From the NCBI GenBank assembly GCA_025463865.1, contig JAODBH010000265.1, forward strand, positions 1 through 54,061: a stretch of 54,061 nucleotides of DNA, read 5' to 3'. Shown here one piece after another: positions 28,107 to 36,952 of this stretch; within the stretch, counting starts at the first letter, position 1, and every line of letters begins with the position of its first letter. Source of the DNA: Actinomycetes bacterium. Lineage in GTDB: Bacteria; Actinomycetota; Acidimicrobiia; IMCC26256; Chersky-534. A program made the translations under genes and the position numbers. The notes under the pieces were generated by a model. It saw only the letters and a program-made list of their open reading frames with translations, was not told the DNA's origin and ran no database searches.

Positions 28107-28619
28107 CTAGCGGCGCTTGGCGGCCTTGCGGACCGTCTTGCGAGCCGTGGACTTGCGGGCCGTCGTCTTCTTGGCCGCGGGACGACGGGTCGCCGTCCGC
28201 TTGGCCGGCTTACGGGCCGTGGTCTTCTTCGCCGCGGTCTTGCGCGCGGTCGTCTTCTTGACGGTGCGACGCTTCGCCGGCTTACGGGCGGTCGTCTTCT
28301 TCGCCGCCGTCTTGGTCGCAGCCTTCTTCACGGTGCGACGCTTCGCCGGCTTGCGGGCCGTCGTCTTCCTTGCCGTGGTCTTCTTCGCGGCCGTCTTCTT
28401 GACGGTGCGACGCTTCGCAGGCTTCCGTGCCGTGGTCTTCTTCGCGGCCGTCTTCTTGACGGTACGACGCTTCACCGGCTTCCGTGCCGTGGTCTTCCGG
28501 GCTGCGGTCTTGCGGACCGCCTTCTTTGCCGCCGTCTTCCGAGCAGCAGGCTTTCGCGCTGTCGTCTTCCGAGCGACGGTCTTACGAGTTGTCTTCTTTG
28601 CCGGAGGCACGGTCACCAC
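28107..28619 (-). CDS. Histone H1-like Lys/Arg/Ala/Thr-repeat protein
   Basis: KKTTARKPAKRRTVKKTAAKKTTARK... repeats throughout; GTG start after AGAAGG; downstream of and co-directional with hup. Confidence 0.82.
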   Translation of the reverse strand: MVTVPPAKKTTRKTVARKTTARKPAARKTAAKKAVRKTAARKTTARKPVKRRTVKKTAAKKTTARKPAKRRTVKKTAAKKTTARKTTARKPAKRRTVKKAATKTAAKKTTARKPAKRRTVKKTTARKTAAKKTTARKPAKRTATRRPAAKKTTARKSTARKTVRKAAKRR

Positions 28620-28673
28620 CCTTCTAGGGGAATATTTCTTCGAACGAGCAAGCCGGGAACGATGTGTCCGGGC

Positions 28674-28946
28674 CTACTTCACGGCGGACTTGAAGGCGGC
28701 TCCCGCCGTGAACTTCACGCCCTTCGATGCCGCGATGTTGACAGGCTCGCCGGTCCGCGGGTTGCGGCCGATACGAGCGCTGCGATCGGTACGCGACCAG
28801 GAACCGAACCCCGGCAGCACAACCTTGTCGTCCTTGGCAACGGCTTTCTGCACGACTTCGATGAGCGCGTTGAGCGCGGACTCGGCGTCTTTCTTCGCCA
28901 GCCCTGACGTCTCTGCGATCCCGTCGACGAGTTCAGACTTGTTCAC
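28674..28946 (-). CDS. hup: HU family DNA-binding protein, short form without basic tail
   Basis: VNKSELVDGIAETSGLAKKDAESALNALIEVVQKAVAKDDKVVLPGFGSWSRTDRSARIGRNPRTGEPVNIAASKGVKFTAGAAFKSAVK; GGAGG upstream of GTG 28946. Confidence 0.92.
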   Translation of the reverse strand: MNKSELVDGIAETSGLAKKDAESALNALIEVVQKAVAKDDKVVLPGFGSWSRTDRSARIGRNPRTGEPVNIAASKGVKFTAGAAFKSAVK

Positions 28947-28974
28947 GCGTACCTCCGAGTTCGTTGTGCTCCGG

Positions 28975-29005
28975 GAATCAGAACTGATTCGCGCATTGAG
29001 GTCAA
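28975..29005 (-). promoter_or_regulatory. Putative hup promoter (TTGACC-N17-TCTGAT) with perfect palindrome GAATCAGAACTGATTC
   Basis: -35 at 29000-29005, -10 at 28977-28982, palindrome 28975-28990; direct read. Confidence 0.55.
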
Positions 29006-29423
29006 GCATTTCCCCATGCGCGCGTTGTCACGCGGTATCCCGCGTTCCCGGAACCTTCGCGCACCAGCGTGACACAGACGCGGATACTTCGCACAACTTG
29101 GACATCGTCGCGCGGCACGCGCGGCGCCCCGCGTGCGCGCGCGAGCGCGGCCCGCACACGTCCGTCGAGTCGCGGCGGCGTGTTCCGCGCGGCGGTCACA
29201 CACGCGTGTCGCGCCGCGCGCTGGAGCTCGACGGCGACGCGCGCGACACGCGCGACGCGCTGCGATCGCGACATTCGCGTCCGCGCGGCGCGTGCGATCC
29301 GGTTCGACACGCATCGCTCGGCAGTCGCTCACCTTCGCTTCGACGCGCATCGGCTGCGGGTATCCCCGTGTACGACGGTGACGACGCCCCACTGCCGCGC
29401 CTTCCGGTTCGCGCACGATTTCT

Positions 29424-29860
29424 TCACCGTGCGTGGTGATATCGCGCCGTTCCGCCACCCGCCGAGAGCGAATCGACGCCTCGAGGCCCGGTGGCCGAGC
29501 CCGGACGCGAGTGCTCCGGCGGGGTCTCGGGCCGCCGATCGGAGTGCCGTCTGCGCCTTCCGCGCACGACGAGCGTGCACGCGACGAACGGGGTCCCGGA
29601 CCAACCGTCGACCCCGAGGCCCTGCACCGAGCGTCGAGGCGCGGATCGCGACGACGTCGTCGCGCTGCTCATCCGTCGAGTGCATGTCGACGACGAGGAT
29701 CGTCCCGCCCCCGCTCGGCGACCGGGTACATCTCCCGAATCGGCTTCCGCCGGAGGCCGTGATCTTTCCCGTTCTGGATCGCCACGTCGGTCGTCACGAC
29801 GTCGAACGTGGCGTCGGCCATCGGCTGCGCGGACGTGTCGGCGGTCGCCACACCGACCCG
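29424..29860 (-). pseudogene. Frameshifted SAM-dependent methyltransferase remnant
   Basis: Minus-strand pieces in different frames: ADTSAQPMADATFDVVTTDVAIQNGKDHGLRRKPIREMYPV / GGTILVVDMHSTDEQ / GLGVDGWSGTPFVACTLVV. Boundaries approximate. Confidence 0.55.
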
Positions 29861-30024
29861 GCCGGTCCCCGTTGCGGGAGCACGCGGGCGGTGCGCCTTG
29901 CGCGGCGACTCGCAAGGGGCAAGTGTCCGCGGTCACCCGCCGGCCGGAGAGCCGAGCGGGACCCCACCACGGTGAAGCCGGTCGGCCGTGATGTCCCGGC
30001 CGGTCCCCCGGAGTGTGACGCCGC

Positions 30025-30624
30025 ATGCTCACAAGGTTCGGTGAGGTCGTACCTCTGTCCTTCACCGAGGTCGAGGAGACGCTCGAGCACTTCACCGGTT
30101 CTTGGTGGATCGCCGGCGGGTGGGCGATCGACCTGTATCTCGGGCGCCGAACCCGCGACCACGACGACGTCGAGATCGCGGTGCGGTTCGACGACCAGGG
30201 CGACCTGCGGGAGGCCCTCAGCGGTTGGGACCTGCACGTGGTCGACGAGGGGTCGTTGCGCCCATGGGAACGTGGCGATGGTCTCGAACTTCCGCTCCAT
30301 CAACTCTGGGCCCGCCGCGATTCGCATGCACCCTGGTCGCTGGAGATCCTCTTCGAGGCGACCGAGGGGGACGAGTGGATCTTCCGTCGCGATCCACGGG
30401 TCCGTCTTCCCGTCGCGGACTTCGGCCGGGTCGCGAGCAACGGGTTGCCGATCGTCGCGCCGGAGGTCGAGCTGCTCTTCAAGGCGAAGGATCCGCGCGT
30501 GAAGGACGAGTCCGACTTCGCCCACGCGCTTCCCGCTCTCGACCCGATGGCGCGCGCCTGGCTCCACGCGGCGTTGACGCTCGTCTTCGACGATCACCCT
30601 TGGCTGCGTGCATGGGACCGGTAG
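30025..30624 (+). CDS. Nucleotidyltransferase of the aminoglycoside adenylyltransferase-like family
   Basis: WWIAGGWAIDLYLGRRTRDHDDVEIAVRFDD; VEVELLFKAKDPRVKDESDF-type C-terminal pattern. Confidence 0.78.
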   Translation: MLTRFGEVVPLSFTEVEETLEHFTGSWWIAGGWAIDLYLGRRTRDHDDVEIAVRFDDQGDLREALSGWDLHVVDEGSLRPWERGDGLELPLHQLWARRDSHAPWSLEILFEATEGDEWIFRRDPRVRLPVADFGRVASNGLPIVAPEVELLFKAKDPRVKDESDFAHALPALDPMARAWLHAALTLVFDDHPWLRAWDR

Positions 30625-30651
30625 TGCTCGAGCGATTGCCCGCCGGTACGT

Positions 30652-30680
30652 CGAAGGGGCCCTCGCGGGCCCCTTCGGGT
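30652..30680. terminator. Hairpin terminator candidate
   Basis: GAAGGGGCCC-tcgc-GGGCCCCTTC perfect arms, between the nucleotidyltransferase gene and the tRNAs. Confidence 0.65.
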
Positions 30681-30697
30681 GGAACGTTTCTTCGGTG

Positions 30698-30770
30698 TAG
30701 CCCCGAGCGGATTCGAACCGCCGTTACCGCCTTGAGAGGGCGGCGTCCTAGGCCACTAGACGACGGGGCC
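30698..30770 (-). tRNA. tRNA-Glu (CTC)
   Basis: Cloverleaf on the reverse complement: GGCCCCG...CCGCC-CTCTCAA-GGCGG...GGTTCGAATCC...CGGGGCT-A. Confidence 0.9.
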
Positions 30771-30842
30771 GAAGGTTGCGTCCGAGGACGCAGGTGCGGC
30801 TCGGTGCCGGGCTCCGGGGAGCACGGAACAGATACGCACCGG

Positions 30843-30914
30843 CTCGGGGGGGAGGACTCGAACCCCCAATGGCAGGGCCAGAACCTGCTGTGTTGCCGAT
30901 TACACCACCCCCGA
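30843..30914 (-). tRNA. tRNA-Gln (CTG)
   Basis: Cloverleaf on the reverse complement: TCGGGGG...GCAGG-TTCTGGC-CCTGC...GGTTCGAGTCC...CCCCCGA-G. Confidence 0.9.
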
Positions 30915-30964
30915 AGGTGGAACTCCGTCCCTCGCGGGAAACGCAGCCAAGGAAGATTAGCCGG

Positions 30965-31636
30965 TCATCCCAATCCGGGAACCAGCTTGGTGACGCGGCT
31001 GCCACGGGAGATGCGGCCGAAGCCGACGATCCTGCCGATCGACACCCGGATCGTCTCGGACCCGAAGCGCTTCCACTCGTCCCAGCCCTTGATCGGGCTC
31101 GTGAGCGTGGGCGACGTGACGGCCTCGAGCCCGAGGTCGCCGGCGATCTCCTGGATGCGCTTGGAATGGAACGGGTCGGAGACGAGGATGACCCGTGGAG
31201 TACCACGGGCCTTGAGGAACCGCGCCGACGCCGCGAGCGACTCCCAGCTCGACCGGCCGGTCGTCTCCCGGAGGATCGCGGTGTCGGGAACGTTGTGCTC
31301 GTGCAGGTACTGCGCCGCCGCGCCGGCCTCGGTGTAGCGGTCACCGGGCTCCGCGCCGCCGGTCACGACGATGACGGGCGCGTAGCCACCGCGGTACAGG
31401 TCGAGCGCGTGATCGAGGCGGGCGGCCAGCACCGCCGAGGGCCGGCCGTTGTACTCCGCGGCACCGAGCACGACGATCGCGTCGGATCGCCGCTTGTCGT
31501 CGTGGCGGGCCGCCCACCACACCTGCACGAACGTCCCCCCGACGTAGACCACGATGAGGGCGACGACCGCGAGGACTCCCCGGACCAACACCTTGCGACC
31601 GCGCCACGGGGCGCGGCGCTCGACGCGAGCGGTCAT
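30965..31636 (-). CDS. YdcF/SanA-like (DUF218) family membrane protein
   Basis: SDAIVVLGAAEYNGRPSAVLAARLDHALDLYRGGYAPVIVVTGG; N-terminal TM; ATGA overlap with gltX. Confidence 0.85.
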   Translation of the reverse strand: MTARVERRAPWRGRKVLVRGVLAVVALIVVYVGGTFVQVWWAARHDDKRRSDAIVVLGAAEYNGRPSAVLAARLDHALDLYRGGYAPVIVVTGGAEPGDRYTEAGAAAQYLHEHNVPDTAILRETTGRSSWESLAASARFLKARGTPRVILVSDPFHSKRIQEIAGDLGLEAVTSPTLTSPIKGWDEWKRFGSETIRVSIGRIVGFGRISRGSRVTKLVPGLG

Positions 31637-33063
31637 CCCGATGCGAGCCGGTCCCGGGCCGCGATGAGGCGCGCGCAGGCGCGCTCGCGGCCGAGCAGAT
31701 GCATCGAGTCGAACAGTGGGAGCCCCGCGTGCCGCCCCTCGATCGCGGCGTACAGAGCGGGCATCGCCTTCTTGGGCTTGATCTCGAGCCGGTTGAGGAC
31801 GGGGCGCAGGTCGACGCCCTCGACGGTCCACTCGCAGGTGATCAGGTGCTGGAGCGCGCCGGCGAGGATCTCGTCGACCCGTTCGGTGCCCGCGAGCTTC
31901 TCCCACGACTCGGGTGCGATCTCGAACTCCGCTTCGGACTCGAAGAGGAAGTCCATCTGCTCGATCATCCGGTTGAGCGTCGTCGCCCGCGCCTGGGCCA
32001 CGACGAGCGCGCTCGAGAGCACGTCGCGGTCGAGGTCGGGACCGAACGCGGCGACCGCGACCGGCAACGCGCGCTCCTCGAGGTGTTCCGGCGTGAGCGC
32101 GCGGAGGTATTCGCCGTTGAGCCAGTCGAGCTTCTGGTGGTCGAAGATCGCGGCGGAATGCGTGACATGGTCGAGGTCGAACTCGGCGGCCATCTCCGCG
32201 AGGGTCATGACCTCCCTCCCGTCGGCCGGGGCCCACCCGAGCAGGCCCAGGTAGTTGATCAGCGCCTCGGGGAGATACCCCTGGTCGCGGAACTCCTCCA
32301 CCGACACCGCGCCGTGCCGCTTGCTGAGCTTGGCCCGGTCGGCGCTGAGGATGAGCGGGATGTGCGCGTAGATCAACTGCCGCTCGGCGCCCAGGGCCCG
32401 ACGCACGGCGAGGATGCGGTGCGTGCTGTCGATCAGGTCCTCGCCCCGGATCGCGTGGGTGATGCCCATGTCGATGTCGTCGAGCGCGTTGGCGAGGAAG
32501 AACGTCGGCGTGCCGTCGGCGCGGCGGATCACGAAGTCGGCGATCGACGACCACTCGACCGACACGTCGCCGCGGATCTCGTCGTGGAACGTGCTCCGAC
32601 CGTCGTCGGGGGTACGCAGGCGCACCACCGCCGGCCGTCCCGCGGCCCCGAGCGCCGCTGGGGCCTCCGGCGGGATGTCGCGGGCGCGGCCGGCGTATCC
32701 CGGCGGAAGCTTTCGGGCCCGGCGCTCGTCGTTCATGGCTGCGAGCTCTTCCGGCGTCTCGAAGCTCTCGTACGCGAGCCCGTCGGCGAGCAGCTTGGCG
32801 ATCGCCTCGTCGTAGAGCGCGAACCGGGTGCTCTGCAGGATCGGACCCTCGTCCCAGTCGAGGCCCAGCCAACGCATCGACGACTGGATGCCTTCGGTCC
32901 ACTCCGTGCGCGACCGCGCGACGTCGGTGTCCTCGATGCGGAGCACGAACGCACCACTGTGGTGACGGGCGAAGAGCCAGCTGAACAAGGCCGTGCGGAC
33001 GCTGCCGACGTGGAGGGTGCCCGTGGGCGACGGCGCGAAGCGGAGACGGGGGGTTTCGGGCAT
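31633..33063 (-). CDS. gltX: Glutamyl-tRNA synthetase
   Basis: LRFAPSPTGTLHVGSVRTALFSWLFARHHSGAFVLRIEDTDVARS; KLSKRHGA. Confidence 0.95.
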   Translation of the reverse strand: MPETPRLRFAPSPTGTLHVGSVRTALFSWLFARHHSGAFVLRIEDTDVARSRTEWTEGIQSSMRWLGLDWDEGPILQSTRFALYDEAIAKLLADGLAYESFETPEELAAMNDERRARKLPPGYAGRARDIPPEAPAALGAAGRPAVVRLRTPDDGRSTFHDEIRGDVSVEWSSIADFVIRRADGTPTFFLANALDDIDMGITHAIRGEDLIDSTHRILAVRRALGAERQLIYAHIPLILSADRAKLSKRHGAVSVEEFRDQGYLPEALINYLGLLGWAPADGREVMTLAEMAAEFDLDHVTHSAAIFDHQKLDWLNGEYLRALTPEHLEERALPVAVAAFGPDLDRDVLSSALVVAQARATTLNRMIEQMDFLFESEAEFEIAPESWEKLAGTERVDEILAGALQHLITCEWTVEGVDLRPVLNRLEIKPKKAMPALYAAIEGRHAGLPLFDSMHLLGRERACARLIAARDRLASG

Positions 33064-33120
33064 CGCGGAAGTCTACGGGTGGCCCCTTCGGCTACCGGGG
33101 CGAGACGACGGCGACGATCG

Positions 33121-33453
33121 TCACTTCGGCGGCAGCGACCGGGCGTAAGCGACACCGAGGGCGATCCAGCGCCGCAGCTCCCGTGTGGTCGTGCCGGCGT
33201 CGGCCTCGATGTGCAGCCAGCCGTTCATCTCCCGGCCCCGCATCACGAACCGCTGCGCCCGTGGCTTCTTGATGAGCGCATCGGTCTCGGCGGGGTCGAC
33301 CCGGAGCAGGAGGCCACCCTGGCCGCTCGCGCTCACGGCCATGTTGCCGTCGATCAGGAACGCCAGGCCGCCGAACATGCGCTGCTCGGTCAAACCGGCT
33401 TCGTCCTCGAGCGCCGCTCGTACCCGGACCGCGAGCTCCTCGTCGTAAGCCAT
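33121..33453 (-). CDS. TfoX N-terminal domain family protein
   Basis: EQRMFGGLAFLIDGNMAVSASGQGGLLLRVDP...FVMRGREMNGWLHI. Confidence 0.8.
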   Translation of the reverse strand: MAYDEELAVRVRAALEDEAGLTEQRMFGGLAFLIDGNMAVSASGQGGLLLRVDPAETDALIKKPRAQRFVMRGREMNGWLHIEADAGTTTRELRRWIALGVAYARSLPPK

Positions 33454-33480
33454 GGGTCGAGTATCGCCCGGAACCGGCGG

Positions 33481-34623
33481 TCAGCCGAGGAGCTGCTTGG
33501 CGATGACGACCCGCTGGATCTGGTTGGTCCCCTCGTAGATCTGGGTCACCTTCGCGTCGCGCATCATCCGCTCGTTCGGGAAGTCGCGGGTGTAGCCGGC
33601 GCCCCCCAGGAGCTGCACGCAGTCGGTGGTGACCCGCATCGCGGTGTCGGACGCGAACAGCTTCGCCATCGATGACGCGCCGGCCGTGCCGGGAAGCCCT
33701 GCGTCGAGGAGCGCGCACGCCCGGTAGACGAGGAGGCGGGCGGCGTCGATCCGGGTCGCCATGTCGGCGAGCATGAACTGGATTCCCTGGAAGTCGGCGA
33801 TCCGCTGGTCGAACTGCCGGCGGTCCTGCACGTACTGCGTCGCCACCTCGAACGCGCCCTGGGCGAGACCGAGCGCCTGCGCACCGACGAGTGGCCGCGA
33901 GCGGTCGAGCGCACCCATCGCGTAGTAGAAGCCGCGGCCCTCCTCCCCCACCAGGTTCTGGACCGGCACGGTGCAGTCGTCGAGGACGATCTCGCCGGTG
34001 GGTGATCCGCGCATCCCCATCTTGTGCTCGAGCTTGCCGATCGAGAAGCCGGGGCTGTCCTTCTCGACGACGATGGCGCTGATCCCGCGGTGACCGGCAG
34101 CGGGATCCGTCTTGCAGAAGACGGTGTAGAAGTCGGACACGCCCGCGTTGGTGATCCAGAGCTTCCGGCCGTTGAGCACGTACTGGTCGCCGTCGCGCAC
34201 GGCGCGCGTCGTCATTCCGGAGACGTCGCTACCCGCGCCGGCCTCGGAGAGGCAGTAGCTCGCCTGGGCCTCGCCGCTCGCGACGCGCGGGACGTACTTG
34301 GCCTTCAGCTCGTCGGATCCGTGGTCGAGGACCGCGGTCAGGCCGAGCTTCGAGATGAACACGAACAACGACGACGAGCCGCACACCCGCGCGACCTCTT
34401 CGACCGCGAGCGCGTGGGCGAGGATGCCGGCACCCTGGCCGCCGAACTGCTCGGGGAACGGGAGGCCGGCGAAGCCCGCATTGGCCCAGGCCTTCCACGA
34501 CGCCCACGGGTACTCCTCGAGCTCGTCGGCCGCTGCCGCGTTGGGCGCGATGCCGTCCTCGGCGATGCGTCGCAGCGACGCGCGCAGCTCTTCGTACTCC
34601 GGCTCGAGGGAGAAAGACGTCAT
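33481..34623 (-). CDS. Acyl-CoA dehydrogenase
   Basis: ASYCLSEAGAGSDVSGMTTRA, RKLWITNAGVSDFYTVF, QLLGGAGYTRDFPNERMMRDAKVTQIYEGTNQIQR. Confidence 0.93.
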   Translation of the reverse strand: MTSFSLEPEYEELRASLRRIAEDGIAPNAAAADELEEYPWASWKAWANAGFAGLPFPEQFGGQGAGILAHALAVEEVARVCGSSSLFVFISKLGLTAVLDHGSDELKAKYVPRVASGEAQASYCLSEAGAGSDVSGMTTRAVRDGDQYVLNGRKLWITNAGVSDFYTVFCKTDPAAGHRGISAIVVEKDSPGFSIGKLEHKMGMRGSPTGEIVLDDCTVPVQNLVGEEGRGFYYAMGALDRSRPLVGAQALGLAQGAFEVATQYVQDRRQFDQRIADFQGIQFMLADMATRIDAARLLVYRACALLDAGLPGTAGASSMAKLFASDTAMRVTTDCVQLLGGAGYTRDFPNERMMRDAKVTQIYEGTNQIQRVVIAKQLLG

Positions 34624-34672
34624 GTCCGAACGCTACCCAACCGCCGCCCCGCCCCCGCCCCACCCATCGGGG

Positions 34673-35224
34673 TCACTCCTCGGACATGAGCTCCGGGGCG
34701 ATGGCGGCGTTGATGAGGGCGCGGATCTCGTCGATGTCGCCGGTGGCCGTGCCGGTGCCACGGAGCCACTCGATCGGCACCGAGTCGACGACGGTACGGC
34801 GCCGGAGGTAGTCGTGGTCGGCGTTGTGGATCACGTGGCTGCGCCAGGCCCGCACGTCGTCGGTGACCGGGCCCGCGAACCCGAGGACATGCATCCCGCG
34901 CTCGACGTCGGCGAGCACCGGAGCCCGCCCGAAGCTCGCCGCCCGTTTCATGCCGAGCTCGGACACCAGGGCCGCGGCGTCGGCGAAGTGGTCCTCCGGC
35001 CCGAGGTCGAAGCGGTCCTTGTTGCGGGCCACGATCGTCCGGGCGAATCCCACGTTGGGACCGGGATCGCCGAACAGCGGGCCGCTCGGCTGGCCATTGG
35101 GAAGATCGCCGGGCCGGTCGGCGCGCCACGACTTCGACGGCGGCGCGATCACCCCGGCGGGCATGTTCTGCTGCTGGCGGGGCCGGTCCGAGTTTCCGGG
35201 GGCGACGAAGGGATCGACGGGCAT
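34673..35224 (-). CDS. Hypothetical protein
   Basis: 183-aa ORF with non-shadow composition in the gap between neighbouring genes. Confidence 0.6.
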   Translation of the reverse strand: MPVDPFVAPGNSDRPRQQQNMPAGVIAPPSKSWRADRPGDLPNGQPSGPLFGDPGPNVGFARTIVARNKDRFDLGPEDHFADAAALVSELGMKRAASFGRAPVLADVERGMHVLGFAGPVTDDVRAWRSHVIHNADHDYLRRRTVVDSVPIEWLRGTGTATGDIDEIRALINAAIAPELMSEE

Positions 35225-35266
35225 GGGGGTGATGCTACCCAGTGGCTCTGCGGTCCCGTGGTCCGG

Positions 35267-36952
35267 TCAGGCGGTGCCGACCGTGCGGACGGGCTCGGCA
35301 CCGGACCGGAGCAGCGCGACCACGATCGAGTCGGCCAGCGCCTGCCAGCTCGCCTCGATGATGTTCTCGCTCACCCCGATCGTGGTCCAGGTGGAATCGC
35401 CGTCGGTGGAGTCGATCAGGACCCGGGTGACGGCACCGGTGCCCTTGAACGTGTCGAGAACGCGCACCTTGTAATCGGTGAGGTGCATTCGGGCGAGCTC
35501 CGGATAGATCGGTTGGATCGCCTTGCGCAGCGCGCCGTCGAGCGCGTTGACGGGGCCGTTGCCCTCGGCGGTGGTCACGAACCGCTCGTCACCGACGTGC
35601 ACCTTGATGGTGGCCTCGGTGCGGAACGTGTCGGACCCGCCGGCCGCGTCGAGCCGGACGTCGGACTCGTCGGTGATCACGCGGAAGGAGTCGACGTGGA
35701 ACCACGTGGGCACCACGCCCGCGGCCCGGCGCATCAGCAGCTCGAGCGATCCGTCGGCGACCTCGAAGTGGTATCCCTCGTGCTCCAGCCGCTTGAGCGT
35801 GTCGACGACGTCGTTGAGCGCGGGCCCGTCGAGCGGGATGCCGAGTTCGGTCGCCTTCAGCACCAGCGTGCTCTTGCCCGCGAGCTCGCTGACCACGAAC
35901 CGCGTGCCGTTGCCGACGGACTCGGGCCCCACGTGCTCGTAGGCGTCGGGGCGCTTGACGATCGCGCTCACGTGCAGCCCGGCCTTGTGCGCGAACGCGC
36001 TCTTCCCGACGTAGGGAGCCTGTGGGTTGAGCGGCATGTTGACCAGCTCGGCGACGTGGTGGGCGACGGGCGTGAGCCGCTCGAGGTTGGCGGCCGGGAT
36101 CGTCTCGATGCCCATCTTCAGCGTGAGCGCGGGGATGATCGACGTGAGGTTGCAGTTACCGGTGCGCTCGCCGTAGCCGTTGATCGTGCCCTGCACCTGG
36201 ATCGCACCGCCGCGCACGCCGGCGAGCGCGTTGGCCACGCCGGTGCCGGCGTCGTCGTGCAGGTGGACCCCGACGCCGATGTCTCCGCCGAAGTAGGCGA
36301 CGACTTCGCGCACGATGCGCTCGACGTCGTGCGGGAGCGTGCCGCCGTTCGTGTCGCAGAGCACGAGACGCGAGGCGCCCTGCATGGCCGCGCCCTCGAG
36401 CACCCGCAGGGAGAACTCGGGGTTGCGCCGGTAGCCGTCGAAGAAGTGCTCGGCGTCGAAGAGCACCTCGAGGCCGTTGCCGCGCAGGAACCGCACCGAG
36501 TCGGCGACCATCGCCACGCCCTCGTCGAGGTCGGTGCCGAGCGCTTCGGTGACGTGGTAGTCCCAGCACTTGCCCACGATGCACACCGCGGGCGTGGCCG
36601 CCTCGACCAGGTGGCGCAGTGTGTCGTCGGCGTCGACCTTGCCCTTGACCCGACGGGTCATGCCGAACGCGACCAGGGTGCTGTGGCCGAGCTGCAGCTC
36701 GGTCCGGGCGCGGGCGAAGAGCTCGTCGTCCTTCGGGTTCGCGCCGGGCCAGCCGGCCTCGATGTAGGAGACGCCGAGCCAGTCGAGCTGCTCGGCGATG
36801 CGCAGCTTGTCCTCGACGGTGAGCGAGATGCCCTCGAGCTGGCTGCCGTCGCGCAGGGTGGTGTCGTAGATCTCGACCCGCTCCGGCCACGACGGGTCGC
36901 GGACCGCGCTGCGGTCGACGTGCGACGGCGCCACCGAGAGGTCAGGAGACAT
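35267..36952 (-). CDS. cimA: (R)-citramalate synthase
   Basis: VEIYDTTLRDGSQLEGISLTVEDKLRIAEQLDWLGVSYIEAGWPGANPKDDELF and C-terminal allosteric domain. Confidence 0.88.
   Translation of the reverse strand: MSPDLSVAPSHVDRSAVRDPSWPERVEIYDTTLRDGSQLEGISLTVEDKLRIAEQLDWLGVSYIEAGWPGANPKDDELFARARTELQLGHSTLVAFGMTRRVKGKVDADDTLRHLVEAATPAVCIVGKCWDYHVTEALGTDLDEGVAMVADSVRFLRGNGLEVLFDAEHFFDGYRRNPEFSLRVLEGAAMQGASRLVLCDTNGGTLPHDVERIVREVVAYFGGDIGVGVHLHDDAGTGVANALAGVRGGAIQVQGTINGYGERTGNCNLTSIIPALTLKMGIETIPAANLERLTPVAHHVAELVNMPLNPQAPYVGKSAFAHKAGLHVSAIVKRPDAYEHVGPESVGNGTRFVVSELAGKSTLVLKATELGIPLDGPALNDVVDTLKRLEHEGYHFEVADGSLELLMRRAAGVVPTWFHVDSFRVITDESDVRLDAAGGSDTFRTEATIKVHVGDERFVTTAEGNGPVNALDGALRKAIQPIYPELARMHLTDYKVRVLDTFKGTGAVTRVLIDSTDGDSTWTTIGVSENIIEASWQALADSIVVALLRSGAEPVRTVGTA

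Noticed and set aside
28117-29439. 440-aa and 267-aa plus-strand ORFs opposite the H1-like/HU genes
   Set aside because: Repetitive LRAVVFLAAV composition is the antisense translation of KKTTARK repeats; the minus strand has HU and a good ribosome site.
29002-29440. CpG-alternating stretch with Arg/Ala-rich ORFs in several frames upstream of hup
   Set aside because: All six frames are low-complexity; no family motif. Possibly just biased intergenic DNA; a coding or Z-DNA role is not supported.
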